Shown here one piece after another: positions 9,410 to 18,090 of a stretch of DNA of 64,000 bases. The stretch comes from Sphingomonas melonis (GTDB lineage: Bacteria; Pseudomonadota; Alphaproteobacteria; Sphingomonadales; Sphingomonadaceae). The DNA is taken from the NCBI RefSeq assembly GCF_013409985.1, contig NZ_JACCBY010000001.1, forward strand, positions 992,001-1,056,000. The letters are read 5' to 3'. The position numbers were made by a program, and so were the translations under genes. Numbering within the stretch: the first letter of the stretch is position 1; each line of letters starts with the position of its first letter. The notes under the pieces were generated by a model. That model saw only the letters and a list, made by a program, of their open reading frames with translations, had not been told where the DNA came from and did no database searches.

Positions 9410-10209
9410 TGGTGCCGCATCGTGGTCCCAACAGCCGTCGGGATCAGCCGCTTCCGTGGGGATCGTGGCTGACGCAGGTCGGCTCCCGCCTGGAGGACGG
9501 CGAGGGGGGGAGCTGGCGAAGCGTGCGCGAAGCCTTCTGGCTGGGGAGACTCGGCTTTCCGTCCATCTCCTTCGTGCCCGAGCAGCAGGAACTGCTTTTA
9601 CGCGTGCTGTCCGTCATCGAGCGCGGAACTGATTCGGGTTCGGAGGGGAGGCGAGACCTGTTCTTCGGCGATATGCTGTTCTGGCGCTTCTACATGTGCT
9701 GGCTCGTCTCTGTCCGGCTCGTCGAAGCCGACGAGCGCGGCAATCCCCTGAACCCTCGCCTGACTGAAGAGGGATTGCAGGTGCGCCTCATGCTCTCGGC
9801 GACCGCTGAACCCGCATGGGCCGAACTGCCGTTGGCCGACGTCGTGGATGCCGTCAGCCGCGCGCATCACGGGGGGCCCGAGGAGGCGCGTGAGGCCATG
9901 TTGCAGTCGTTCGAACGTGAGGCTGCTGCGCGAACGACCGGCTTCGCGCGTAAGACGGTCGGTCGCTCGTTCATGGTCGTCCTGACGGGGTTGAGAACGG
10001 AAGGGCGCATGCCGTTGAGGCGCACGTTCTGGTCCCTGAGCTTTGCCGACCGCGATGATCGCGACGATTTCTATGGCTGGCTCGCGCGAAGGGCACACCG
10101 ATGGGATGATTGGGCGGCCATGGCCTACGCCAAGGGGGCCGATGGGCTGACGCAGCATCTCCTGACGTTGATGTCCGCGGGAATCATCGGAAGCGCCTCC
10201 GATGCCTAG
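9409..10209 (+). CDS. protein of unknown function, third gene of island cassette
   Basis: Product of 266 residues, rich in Trp and Arg (LPWGSWLTQVGSRL, FFGDMLFWRFYMCW, FYGWLARRAHRWDDWAAMAY). The ATG overlaps the stop of the preceding gene by one base and has GAGGAGG just upstream, which fixes the start. No membrane segment is convincing, and no catalytic motif or known domain is recognised. Coupling to the gene before it suggests that the two products are made in a fixed ratio and may act together. It ends about 660 bases before the next plausible gene. Confidence 0.65.
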   Translation: MVPHRGPNSRRDQPLPWGSWLTQVGSRLEDGEGGSWRSVREAFWLGRLGFPSISFVPEQQELLLRVLSVIERGTDSGSEGRRDLFFGDMLFWRFYMCWLVSVRLVEADERGNPLNPRLTEEGLQVRLMLSATAEPAWAELPLADVVDAVSRAHHGGPEEAREAMLQSFEREAAARTTGFARKTVGRSFMVVLTGLRTEGRMPLRRTFWSLSFADRDDRDDFYGWLARRAHRWDDWAAMAYAKGADGLTQHLLTLMSAGIIGSASDA

Positions 10210-10867
10210 TTGAACCGAAGATGTCGGCGGATCGGAAGAAGCGCCTGCTGCAAGTCGCGACGCTTGCCGCGGGAATGCAAAGGAGAAGAATCTCGTCGCG
10301 CTATCCGGTGGCGGATGCCGTTGTGTACGGCATTTTCGCATTCGGCCCGTGGCGTCGTCAGCCGCTCGTTAGTGGCACACTCATCCCGGCGGGCCATTGC
10401 GTGCAGGAAATACAACTCAAATGTTCCGGAAACATTGAACTATCTGTGGTCCTGCCTATATGCTCGCATTGACCAATCTACAGACTGGCGCGCGGCAGCA
10501 CTGAAGGAAGATCAAGTGGTAATGTTCCCAGCTAAGCGCTCCTCCGTGCAAGCATGCTCGTCGGGGTAATGGTTCGCTTGTGGACGATGAGTCGCGCTTG
10601 GCGAGATGAGCGAGACGGGCAACGGGCTCGGTTAGGCCGTTCGCACGATGAGCGCAGATTACGGCGTCACGGTATTCACCCGGTCGGGAGTTCGCCGGAT
10701 GCCGGCAAACGTGAACGCCGTACGGCCAATACGACGATGATCGACGCCAATCCGGAAGGGACAAGAACCATCTGGTTACTTTGACCTGAATCCCTAGCAG
10801 CCGCCAAATTCCTCCGTTCCCGTGAAGCGCATTGGTCAGGGGTATTTCTCAATGATGGAGTTGTTCG
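10210..10867 (+). other. gene-poor spacer inside the island
   Basis: A possible 83-codon frame from the ATG at 10221 (to 10472) begins with a basic stretch but has only a poor ribosome site and no motif, so I do not call it. The rest holds nothing recognisable apart from the promoter and GGAG ribosome site of the gene at 10868. Confidence 0.35.
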
Positions 10868-11548
10868 ATGGCAGACGAAGTCGATCATGATCGTCGGGAC
10901 ATCATCTTCAAGGAAGCGGGACGCCGCGCCCGAGAAGAAAATCTCACCATCACGCGGATGGTCGAAGCGATGCGGCTCGCCTCATTCCGGGACTATCTCG
11001 CCAGCGTCGTCGACCTGATGCCGACGATCCTTCCGAGCGTCGCGGAGTCGGTGGGTCTGACGTTGCCGGAGACCTTCCAGCGCCTGCGCCCGTCCGCGGC
11101 CTGGCCGGCCTGCACCGGCAGAAGCGTCGCGGCGCCCGTTCGGAAACGTCTGCCCTCCTTCGCGATAATGGGCCGGCGTTGGTCGGCGACCCTCAGCTCC
11201 AACGACATCCACGCGGAATCCCCCCGCATCGGTGCCGCACTCCTTCCCGAAGCCGCGCCTACGGATCGGATCGAGATCGTTCCGATGGGCCGGTGGCTTG
11301 AGATCGTCTATCGCAAGGATGCGTTCGAGCTCACCACGCGGGAGGGCGCGGCGCAGCTGAGACTGGAGGGACGGCTTCCGGAGGTCATTCAATCAACCTG
11401 CGTTGGTCGGCGCCTGGACGAGGTGGTCGACCTCGCGCTTCTTCGGGACCAGGGCCTCGTGATCGAGTCGGTCCGTGTGCTCAGCCCCTACACGCTGCTG
11501 CAGATGCGTGTCCAAGGCTCGGCTGTGGCCTTCCCCTGGCGGAACTGA
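10868..11548 (+). CDS. protein of unknown function near island recombinase
   Basis: Product of 226 residues. ATG at 10868 with GGAG eight bases upstream. The N-terminal 75 residues look helical and charged (RDIIFKEAGRRAREENLTIT), the middle (about 80-130) has unusual Ser/Arg-rich composition, and the last 90 residues look like a folded alpha/beta unit (RWLEIVYRKDAFELTTREGA, LIESVRVL-like strands). No family recognised. The changed composition in the middle could mean a compensated double frameshift. It converges with the recombinase gene, 51 bases away. Confidence 0.5.
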   Translation: MADEVDHDRRDIIFKEAGRRAREENLTITRMVEAMRLASFRDYLASVVDLMPTILPSVAESVGLTLPETFQRLRPSAAWPACTGRSVAAPVRKRLPSFAIMGRRWSATLSSNDIHAESPRIGAALLPEAAPTDRIEIVPMGRWLEIVYRKDAFELTTREGAAQLRLEGRLPEVIQSTCVGRRLDEVVDLALLRDQGLVIESVRVLSPYTLLQMRVQGSAVAFPWRN

Positions 11549-11599
11549 ACATACCGGGAAGGACAGGACGGCCCGGCTATTCGCGGTGGGTTGAGGGTG

Positions 11600-12811
11600 T
11601 CAGGGCTCCGGTTTGGACGATGGCGGCGGGAAGGCGCCGGGTACGAGGTCATCGATCTCGGCCACGATCTCATCGATGGCGGCAAGCGCGCGGCGCAAGT
11701 AGTCGGGCCTTAGGGGAGCGTAGAGGCCTGACACGTCGTCGAAGCGGTCATGGCCGAGAAAGATCTCGATCTCGCCCCAGGCTTCCTGAGGCAGGCGGCG
11801 CCGCAGGAGATCGGCCATGGACCGGCGGATGAGCTTCGTACCGGCTTCCCCGTCGCGTGGCAGACCGATAGCGGCGGCCATCGTCTCCCAAGCGGAGCGG
11901 ATGCTCTGCGAGGCTACGATGTAGCCGTCGGTGGAATCGAGGACCTGGGCCATCCTCTCTCCAATGGGAACCGTCGCGCGATATTTCCTGGTCTGTGCAC
12001 GGCGATCAGGGTTGAGATTGAGGATGCGGGCCTTGGAGTTCCACTGCTTGCGAAGCGGATCCGTGGAAACCGACATGGCGGCGTCCGGACGTGCTAGGGA
12101 GGTAACGCTGATGCGGAGGAAGCCGAGCAACCCCGCGCGCTCCCGTCGAGCGCGCTCAGGCGGCTGCTTTCCGCTTCCAGGTTGAAGGCAGTGGCGGAAC
12201 ATCGCGGCAAGCTCGGCCACGTCCGAGCGGTGCTGAGGCGTCCTGTTCACGTCCTTGGGCTGACGGGGCCTGAACTTCGCGTCCGTCGCGCCGCATTGGT
12301 TGATGGCCGCGGCGAGTTGCAGCACGCTGTTCTCGATGGTCGAAAGCGACCGTGCCCGCATCCGCCCTTTCGGCGAGACGATCGGCTGAGCCTCGAACCA
12401 CACGCGAAACTTCGCTATCCATCCCTCGTCGACCGCGTCGCACGAGATCGTCGATTGATCGGTGGTCACGATGTACTGCAGCACGTGCTTGAGGCGGGCT
12501 CTGATCGCTTGGATTGAGGGTTTGCTCACCGACAAGGTGAGGTGATCCGCGATCGCCGCGGTGACGAAGACGTCGCGGGCTATCTTGCGCTGCCCACAGG
12601 TGGGGCAGAACCCCTCGCCTTTGGTTCGCTCAAGGTAGAGCCGGTCGAGCGCGTCACGTCCCTCCTCAACGTCCTCTGTACCCGCGCTAACGCTTCGCTC
12701 GCGCTTTCTTGTTGTGTCATACCAGATGATCTCGAGGGCGCGGCCTTCGCGATGGACGAGCTTGTATCCTCCCCGCTCGTAGAGCGGCTTCTTTCGCTTC
12801 GATGCTGGCAT
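11600..12811 (-). CDS. tyrosine-type site-specific recombinase (integrase)
   Basis: Product of 403 residues that would catalyse integration and excision of a mobile element by a transient phosphotyrosine link. The catalytic half (about 225-395) has the first arginine in SLARPDAAMS, a basic beta-hairpin TRKYRATVPI, the second arginine in KLIRRSMADLLRRR (Lys in place of the first His), LGH near 361 and the nucleophile tyrosine in SGLYAP. The N-terminal half contains CPTCGQRK, a possible half zinc site, and a core-binding helical segment. Start at 12811 with GAGGGA upstream. It is the only recombinase in the window and points toward the unknown-gene cassette. It lies 3.4 kb from the tRNA-Val fragment at 16.2 kb, farther than usual for an integrase and its attachment site. 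Confidence 0.88.
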   Translation of the reverse strand: MPASKRKKPLYERGGYKLVHREGRALEIIWYDTTRKRERSVSAGTEDVEEGRDALDRLYLERTKGEGFCPTCGQRKIARDVFVTAAIADHLTLSVSKPSIQAIRARLKHVLQYIVTTDQSTISCDAVDEGWIAKFRVWFEAQPIVSPKGRMRARSLSTIENSVLQLAAAINQCGATDAKFRPRQPKDVNRTPQHRSDVAELAAMFRHCLQPGSGKQPPERARRERAGLLGFLRISVTSLARPDAAMSVSTDPLRKQWNSKARILNLNPDRRAQTRKYRATVPIGERMAQVLDSTDGYIVASQSIRSAWETMAAAIGLPRDGEAGTKLIRRSMADLLRRRLPQEAWGEIEIFLGHDRFDDVSGLYAPLRPDYLRRALAAIDEIVAEIDDLVPGAFPPPSSKPEP

Positions 12812-12963
12812 AGTTCCCTCTGATGAGCGGCCACCGCGTCGCGGAAGACCTGATAGGCGCCGCTTGTGACCAGGAGATCGAGTTCCGCTGGCGTGAGCTG
12901 GATGCCGCGTCCCGTCTCGATCTTCCGGGATAGGCGCCTGTCGAGCTCTGAAAGGCTAGACAT
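12580..12963 (-). CDS. small protein overlapping the integrase start
   Basis: The frame from the ATG at 12963 begins SSLSELDRRLSRKIETGRGI and QLTPAELDLLVTSGAYQVF, a compact helical start that looks like a real protein. It then runs on, out of frame, over the first 230 bases of the integrase gene, where its composition becomes Ser/Arg-rich. Either the protein truly overlaps, or a frameshift has removed an earlier stop. Its place directly ahead of the recombinase suits an excisionase or a partner protein, but no HTH is evident. Confidence 0.4.
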   Translation of the reverse strand: MSSLSELDRRLSRKIETGRGIQLTPAELDLLVTSGAYQVFRDAVAAHQRELCQHRSERSRSTSGEDTSSSIAKAAPSRSSGMTQQESASEALARVQRTLRRDVTRSTGSTLSEPKARGSAPPVGSAR

Positions 12964-14260
12964 GCTTTATCTCTCGGTTTGCTGACGCTTGTGTCAGGTG
13001 ATTGCGCATGGCGTTGGGGATCCGGGCGTTGGACACGATGCTTGTGTAGGATCGCACAGGATGCGCCTTGCAAAGAAGTCACATATCATTTTCCTCTCCC
13101 GCCGTTTTCTCGTCTTCGGCCATGCCGTATCTTGATCCTTCATCCAGCTAGGATGGTCGCCGGAGCGGCTGACGCGATCGGCGGGATCGCGACGCGAGAT
13201 CATCGTGCGGACGGATCTGGGCGCGCGTTGTCGGCGGTTGATCACCTTCAGGCTGCATGGGCACCGGACATCAGACCTGCCGTTTCCGCCGTCATGCCAC
13301 AGCCGAAGCCGGTTGGTGTTGCGACCTACGTCTGACGGCCTGGGCTGGGGAGATCCTGTGCCGAGAAGCCCTGGCTGCCGAGAAACTAGCTTCAGCTACG
13401 TGCAGCAGCGCAGAGCGGGCATACGGTGCCGACCGAGGACCGATCATGGGGCAGGCCTTCGACATGGGCCTACCGGACGTGATGGTCGGGAGATCCGGGC
13501 CCGCCGGTTTCTGAAATGCATCAGGGATGCATCCCACCGTGAGGCCGTGGTCATCGATGCGGCCGTGGCGGCCATCGCGCTCACGCGTTCCAGCCCTGCA
13601 CCACCGACAGCCGTGACCATCCGGTGACCCCACCTGGCCTGCTCGCGCGGAGCCCCACGGTGTTCTCATCAAAGCGGATGTGATCTGCCGCATCACCCCG
13701 TCCTCACCATTGAAGATCGGCGGCGTCTTGCCGCCGTTCTTGAGCTTGCTTTGCCCGACTCAGTGGCCGGCCAAACCGTCGATGCGTGCTGCGTCGCCGC
13801 GAAGGCGATCGGGCCGCCGCAGCAATCCACACCGCGACTAGAACGACGTTCCAAGGGTGGCCGATTGCACATGCTGAGAGCCGGGTGGATGCATCCAGTT
13901 CAGTGGGCAAATGCGTCACTTCGATCCCTGATCCCGCCATCAGCCTGAAAGGTGTCGGGACTACGCGATCCTGCACGTGCAATCGTCGGTCGCGACGAAG
14001 TGATCGGCGCCACGTCCTCGTCGCTTGTCCATCTAACGCTGGTGGAAAAGACCTGTGGCTGCACATTGCCGGCCGTCGAGTGCACAAGGGCGCAGCATCA
14101 CTTTGTCACTTGATCCCAGGTTTGCTGCAGCGCACAAACGTCGAGCCGTTGAGGCATACCTTCCTGTAACTTAGGGGCCATCCTCGTATTGGCCTCCTTT
14201 TCTAAAGGTGTGGCATGCCTTATCGTCTTGAGCATTGGGAATTGTCTCGTTCGCCGTTGA
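12964..14260 (+). other. 1.3-kb stretch without a supportable gene
   Basis: Frames of 65-140 codons exist on both strands but lack motifs and ribosome sites and mostly mirror one another. The sequence is less GC-biased at third positions than the core genes. I read it as remnant or intergenic island DNA. No tRNA, insertion-sequence end or long repeat was found by eye. Confidence 0.4.
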
Positions 14261-14686
14261 ATGATCGAAATGAGTGAAGGCTTGGAATCCAAGCCGGCAT
14301 CGGACACCGACCGGCCAGCGCGTCCATCCCGCCAGAGCGTATTCCTGACCGCCATCGTGGAGCGGTTTGGTACCAGAGAGAGCACGAGGCATCGGGTTCG
14401 GGATCTGTCCGCCGGGGGGATGCGGATCGATCAAGCGGAAGGCCTGCATGTCCGCGAGACCGTTCTGGTTACTGTCGGTCTGCTACAAGCCGTCGGAGCC
14501 ACCGTGGTCTGGATCGACAAGGGTTGGGCCGGAATCAAGTTCGCCGTGGATGTGAATCCGGATGAGGCGAGGGGAAAAGCCGCTCTGTCGCCACAGAACA
14601 TCAAGGTGCCGGCGGGGACCACGCCGATGGTAGTGCCGAGCGCAGGATGGATCACGGATCTCAGCACCCCGTACCGCAAGAAATAG
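14261..14686 (+). CDS. PilZ-domain protein
   Basis: Single PilZ domain, 141 residues, a likely cyclic-di-GMP receptor. The two binding elements are visible: an arginine-containing start (RPARPSRQSVFLTAIVE, about 19-35) and the DLSAGGMRID motif (about 48-57), followed by the barrel strands ETVLVTVGLL and GAGIKF-like segments. The tail after residue 105 is extended and Pro/Thr-rich. The ATG at 14261 or the one at 14270 could be used, as neither has a strong ribosome site. It may adjust motility, adhesion or exopolysaccharide production. A second PilZ domain occurs at the end of the GGDEF-EAL protein at 47.9 kb. Confidence 0.82.
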   Translation: MIEMSEGLESKPASDTDRPARPSRQSVFLTAIVERFGTRESTRHRVRDLSAGGMRIDQAEGLHVRETVLVTVGLLQAVGATVVWIDKGWAGIKFAVDVNPDEARGKAALSPQNIKVPAGTTPMVVPSAGWITDLSTPYRKK

Positions 14687-14921
14687 CGACAGGCGCATCC
14701 ACTTCAGCGCTGATCCATGCTCCCGCAGACCCGGCACGCAACGTCGATCGTCAGGCGCGATCAAGTAAGTCGAGTATTATCACGCTGGGGCTAACCTCGA
14801 GGTTGCGGTCGCGGCCACTGGCGCTGTGTCTCGCGTCCGAGTTCCGGACGCACGCTTGCGCCAAGCTGACCATGCTGATCGAACGAGCAAGGGGTTCAAG
14901 GTCCGACGCGCGATCTCGGCT

Positions 14922-14949
14922 GCTGGGCGGCGGATGTCCGCCGCCCAGC
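14922..14949 (-). terminator. strong hairpin downstream of PA2169-type gene
   Basis: Thirteen complementary bases on each side (GCTGGGCGGCGGA / TCCGCCGCCCAGC) with almost no loop, 5 bases past the stop of the minus-strand gene. There is no T-run on either side, so it is either a terminator that works with other factors or an mRNA-end stabiliser. Confidence 0.55.
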
Positions 14950-14954
14950 GAGAG

Positions 14955-15401
14955 TCACGCCATGCTGTGCTTGAGTGCGCTCATCCGGTCGTGACCTTCG
15001 CGAACCGAGGTGAAGGCATCATTGATCACCGTAAGCGTCGTAGGCTCGAGGTCGCCACTCTTCATCGCGTCTTCGAACTTCGCCTTGATATGGTCCTCAC
15101 CCCGCTCGACCTCCTGGATGATCGCCTTGTCGTCCTTGCCCGTTATCGCCTGCTTCAGGTCCATGAAGGTTCGGTGCGCAGCGGCCAGCATGCTGGAGTC
15201 CATCTCCGGTTCGCCGCCGAGCGTGCGGACTTGGTTCTGCAGATCGGTCGCGACCTTCGCCCGGTCGCGCGCGAAGTCCGCGAACATCGTCGCGAACTGC
15301 GTGCTCTCGGCGTCCTTCGCGGCGTCCTCGTAGCCCTTCATGCTGTCAAGCGTGGTTTCGATAAGGCCGTTCAGCACGGACACGTCGTCGGTATTGGTCA
15401 T
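14955..15401 (-). CDS. PA2169-family four-helix-bundle protein (DUF2383)
   Basis: Cytoplasmic ferritin-like four-helix protein of 148 residues, a family usually linked to general stress. The helical pattern includes LNGLIETTLDSMKGYEDAAK, FARDRAKVATDLQNQVRTLG and QEVERGEDHIKAKFEDAM, with the Glu/His pairs that characterise the family. Start at 15401, with GGAG at 15408-15411. The longer open frame upstream is not used. In sphingomonads such genes are often under the general stress sigma factor EcfG. I did not find a convincing EcfG -35/-10 here. Confidence 0.85.
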   Translation of the reverse strand: MTNTDDVSVLNGLIETTLDSMKGYEDAAKDAESTQFATMFADFARDRAKVATDLQNQVRTLGGEPEMDSSMLAAAHRTFMDLKQAITGKDDKAIIQEVERGEDHIKAKFEDAMKSGDLEPTTLTVINDAFTSVREGHDRMSALKHSMA

Positions 15402-15438
15402 GGAAGACTCCGATAGGGGAGGTTGTCCAACGATCCCC

Positions 15439-15819
15439 CTATTCGAAAGGGCCCAACCAATCGGTCGGAATGCACCGGTACCGCCGTGGGCCGACGGCGA
15501 TGACGGGAACGCCGTGACCGATGGCCCATCGAACGCATGCCTGATCGCCAAGTCTGCCACGATAGCGGCCGTCAGGAGTCACGTCGGCAACATCAACACG
15601 CGTGCAGGCCCGAATGACGCCCACGCCTTCGACATCGTTCCCCGCGAGTGATAGACGGCAAGCTCGACGCGCTCTGCCCCGTTTGCCACGGCATGGAGAG
15701 CAAACACGGAAATCGATCTCGCCGTCTTCCGATGCAAACAGGCGATCGGTGCGCACTGCCATGGTGCAGAGTGGATCGAAAACCGGAGGAGATGCCGTGG
15801 GACATGTGGACATCGTCAT
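15439..15819 (-). CDS. possible small protein of unknown function
   Basis: Frame of 126 codons ending 37 bases before the PA2169-type gene on the same strand. The C-terminal 60 residues (DVADVTPDGRYRGRLGDQAC and GHGVPVIAVGPRRY) look protein-like, with moderate codon bias. The N-terminal half is Cys/Arg-rich and less convincing, and start choice among ATGs at 15819 and 15813 is open. No family recognised. It could be a fragment. Confidence 0.25.
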   Translation of the reverse strand: MTMSTCPTASPPVFDPLCTMAVRTDRLFASEDGEIDFRVCSPCRGKRGRARRACRLSLAGNDVEGVGVIRACTRVDVADVTPDGRYRGRLGDQACVRWAIGHGVPVIAVGPRRYRCIPTDWLGPFE

Positions 15820-16228
15820 GACGCCCCGGAGCTCTCCCACGCGGACGATGGATTCCGACCAGCCCATGACCGGTAGACGCGGGCGATCAGACCGTGGTCC
15901 GCTCTTCGTCCGCCGGCAACCTTGTGGTCGAAGGTGGCGCACGCGATGCCGGGTCGGGGCCGACGGTTTGTCGCGGCGGCGTCCGGCACATCCGCAGATA
16001 TGTACGGGGTGCCGGTGCTCGCGCGTCGCGGATACACCGCTTGGCACGGCTTTTGATCGAACGCGAGTTGGTGGATGCGCAGGCGTCGTCGGCCCCGGAC
16101 AAAGGGCCGCCGGCACGTGCGGTAAAAGTGCGGTAAAAGCTTGCTAAAACGGTTGATGTTTCTCGAATGTTCTCATTGGCGCTCACTATGAACCGACGGA
16201 AAAATGCGGGTTTCAGCCTACAGCGCTT
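15820..16228 (+). other. non-coding flank of the island end
   Basis: Roughly 400 bases before the tRNA fragment. No frame on either strand is convincing. The minus-strand frame here begins inside the tRNA copy and is a known type of false gene. Confidence 0.4.
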
Positions 16229-16275
16229 CGTTGACATCGCAGGGGTCGCAAGTTCAATCCTTGCCACGCCCACCA
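16229..16275 (+). repeat. 3' half of tRNA-Val(GAC): putative attachment site
   Basis: These 47 bases form the 3' part of a tRNA: anticodon loop TTGACAT with anticodon GAC, 3' anticodon stem CGCAG, variable region, T-arm GCAAG-TTCAATC-CTTGC, 3' acceptor strand CACGCCC, discriminator A and encoded CCA. No D-arm or 5' acceptor strand (GGGCGTG expected) precedes it, and the upstream anticodon-stem strand matches only partly. Such a truncated 3' copy is what integration of a tyrosine-recombinase element into the 3' end of a tRNA gene leaves at the far end. With the tRNA on the plus strand, the intact gene and attL should lie left of the window, making 1-16.2 kb part of the element. Confidence 0.78.
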
Positions 16276-16284
16276 TCCTGATTT

Positions 16285-16335
16285 GGCTCTATCCGGCATC
16301 GTACCCCCTCCACCCCAGAGGGACCGGATAGAGCC
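16285..16335 (+). terminator. perfect 12-bp inverted repeat after the tRNA fragment
   Basis: GGCTCTATCCGG and CCGGATAGAGCC are exact complements separated by 27 bases, starting 10 bases after the CCA end. It may be the original transcript-end structure of the tRNA gene, now left next to the attachment site, or an inverted repeat tied to recombination. No T-run follows. Confidence 0.45.
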
Positions 16336-16639
16336 ACTTCGGCGCACTTTCGGCGCAAATCGCCTCGGGCCAGATCAACTTCCTTCAGACCATCAGATAC
16401 GCTTGCGCGATATCGTGTCCATGCGTCCGATCGGCTGAGGATGCCGTCGCGGGAGACGCGCCGTGGTCCTGCACGGCAATCTTTGCCGTGGATCGTGCTT
16501 CGTGACGCCGCAACCGGGCATTATCTGACGCAGGCACGCCAATCGAAGCGCCCGATCGGCCTTGGTATGGCCGTCGCTCTGGGCCACAAGCAGGCAGGGT
16601 CCGCCTCGTGCGGGCCGCTCCGCCTGTTCGGGATGATTT
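16336..16639 (+). other. intergenic DNA upstream of nhaA
   Basis: About 300 bases without a supportable gene. It presumably holds the nhaA promoter. No regulatory motif recognised. Confidence 0.4.
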
Positions 16640-17842
16640 ATGACCGCCACTCCCCGCGTGCGCAGCAGCGCGATCCGTGCCTTCCTCGCCTCACAATCCT
16701 CCGCCGGGCTGGTGCTCATGGCTGCGGCGCTGGTCGCCTTGTGCATTGCCAATTCGCCGCTCGGGCCGGGCTATGCGGCGTTGCTGCATGACGAGCTGGG
16801 GCCGCTGTCGCTCGGCCATTGGATCAACGACGGGGTGATGACCGTCTTCTTCCTGCTCGTCGGGCTGGAGATCAAGCGCGAGGTGGTCGACGGGCAATTG
16901 TCGACCTGGCCGCGGCGCGTGCTGCCCGGCATCGCGGCGGCGGGCGGGATGATCGTGCCGGCGCTGCTCTACCTCGCGGTCAATCTCGGGCCGACCGCGG
17001 TGGGCTGGGCGATTCCGGCGGCGACCGACATCGCCTTCGCGCTGGGGGTCATCGCGCTGCTCGGCCAGCGCGTGCCCGCCTCGCTGCGCGTGTTCCTCGC
17101 CGCGCTGGCGATCATCGACGATCTCGGCGCGGTGGTGATCATCGCGATCTTCTATACCGCCGGCCTGTCGTGGCCCGATCTTGCCGGCGCGGCGGTGGCG
17201 GCCGCGCTGCTGGTCGCCTGCAACCGGCTGGGCGTGCAGCGGCTGTCGATCTATCTGGCGATCGGCGCGGTGCTGTGGCTGTTCGTGCTGCGCTCGGGCG
17301 TGCATGCGACGCTGGCCGGCGTGGTGCTGGCGCTCACCATCCCGATGCGGCGGACCCCGGCGCAGTCCGATGCGGACGATCCGAGCCCGCTCCATCGCCT
17401 CGAACATGCGCTGCATCAGCCGGTGGCGTTCCTGGTGGTGCCGGTGTTCGCGCTCGCCAATGCGGCGGTGCCGCTGCTCGGCCTGCCCGCGGGCGTGTTG
17501 GGCGCGCCGGTGACGCTCGGCGTGCTCGGCGGGCTGCTGATCGGCAAGGTCGCCGGCGTGTTCGGCTGCGCGATGCTGGCGGTGCGGCTGGGCCTTGCCG
17601 ACATGCCCGCGCATGCCGGGCGGCGTCAGCTGTTCGGCGTCGCGCTGTTGTGCGGGATCGGCTTTACGATGAGCATCTTCATCACCTTGCTCGCCTTTCC
17701 GGACGCGCCATTGTTGCAGACCGAGGCGAAGCTCGGCGTGCTGGTCGGGTCGTTGCTGTCGGGGGTCGCCGGCTATGCGGTGCTGCGGCTGGCGCCGCGC
17801 GCGGGCGATGCCGGGGCGGCGAGAGACGGCCGCCCCGATTGA
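16640..17842 (+). CDS. nhaA: Na+/H+ antiporter NhaA
   Basis: Inner-membrane electrogenic sodium/proton antiporter of 400 residues, with the usual NhaA length and about 12 hydrophobic segments. The ion-binding core is recognisable: [14 protein letters not shown] (Asp130) and the paired aspartates of [12 protein letters not shown] (Asp160-Asp161), equivalent to E. coli Asp133 and Asp163/164. The conserved start [21 protein letters not shown] is also present. It exports Na+ or Li+ in exchange for protons and supports pH and salt tolerance. It is the first core-like gene after the island end. The ATG at 16640 lies after GGGATGATTT, which offers a modest ribosome site. Confidence 0.96.
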   Translation: MTATPRVRSSAIRAFLASQSSAGLVLMAAALVALCIANSPLGPGYAALLHDELGPLSLGHWINDGVMTVFFLLVGLEIKREVVDGQLSTWPRRVLPGIAAAGGMIVPALLYLAVNLGPTAVGWAIPAATDIAFALGVIALLGQRVPASLRVFLAALAIIDDLGAVVIIAIFYTAGLSWPDLAGAAVAAALLVACNRLGVQRLSIYLAIGAVLWLFVLRSGVHATLAGVVLALTIPMRRTPAQSDADDPSPLHRLEHALHQPVAFLVVPVFALANAAVPLLGLPAGVLGAPVTLGVLGGLLIGKVAGVFGCAMLAVRLGLADMPAHAGRRQLFGVALLCGIGFTMSIFITLLAFPDAPLLQTEAKLGVLVGSLLSGVAGYAVLRLAPRAGDAGAARDGRPD

Positions 17843-17845
17843 GGG

Positions 17846-18052
17846 TCAGGGTTGCGCGATGCCGCGGCCGGCGACCTTCTCATAGCCGGACAGTTCGTCG
17901 CCGATCGCCACCTTGGCGGCGAGATCGTCGGCGCGCGCCTGATCCTTGGCGGAGCGCTTGGGATCGTTGGGATCGCCGTCCGGGTCGGCGGCGCCGACAT
18001 TGGGGCTGTCGGGCATGTACAGGACGGGCTTGTCGTTGCTGTCATGGGGCAT
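17846..18052 (-). CDS. small acidic protein of unknown function
   Basis: Product of 68 residues beginning MPHDSNDKPVLYMPDSP and rich in Asp, Lys and Ala (DPNDPKRSAKDQARADDLAA). Start at 18052: AAGGAG ends six bases upstream, whereas an ATG at 18058 would touch it. No export signal or known domain. The strong ribosome site and good codon use argue that it is real. It is convergent with nhaA, only 3 bases apart. Confidence 0.68.
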   Translation of the reverse strand: MPHDSNDKPVLYMPDSPNVGAADPDGDPNDPKRSAKDQARADDLAAKVAIGDELSGYEKVAGRGIAQP

Positions 18053-18090
18053 GAACATCTCCTTGGGCTCGGCCTAGGGAAACGTCCGGC

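Noticed and set aside
10221..10472. 83-codon frame beginning MSADRKKRLLQVATLAAG
   Set aside because: Weak ribosome site and no pattern beyond the first 20 residues; kept only as a remark on that spacer.
13257..13514. 85-codon plus-strand frame ending in a DMGLPDVMVGRSGP-like segment
   Set aside because: No ribosome site, no recognisable fold and overlapping frames of similar quality; not supportable.
15887..16276. Minus-strand frame beginning MVGVARIELATPAMS
   Set aside because: It starts on the antisense strand of the tRNA-Val fragment. This peptide start is a familiar artefact of translating tRNA genes backwards, and the rest has no protein character.
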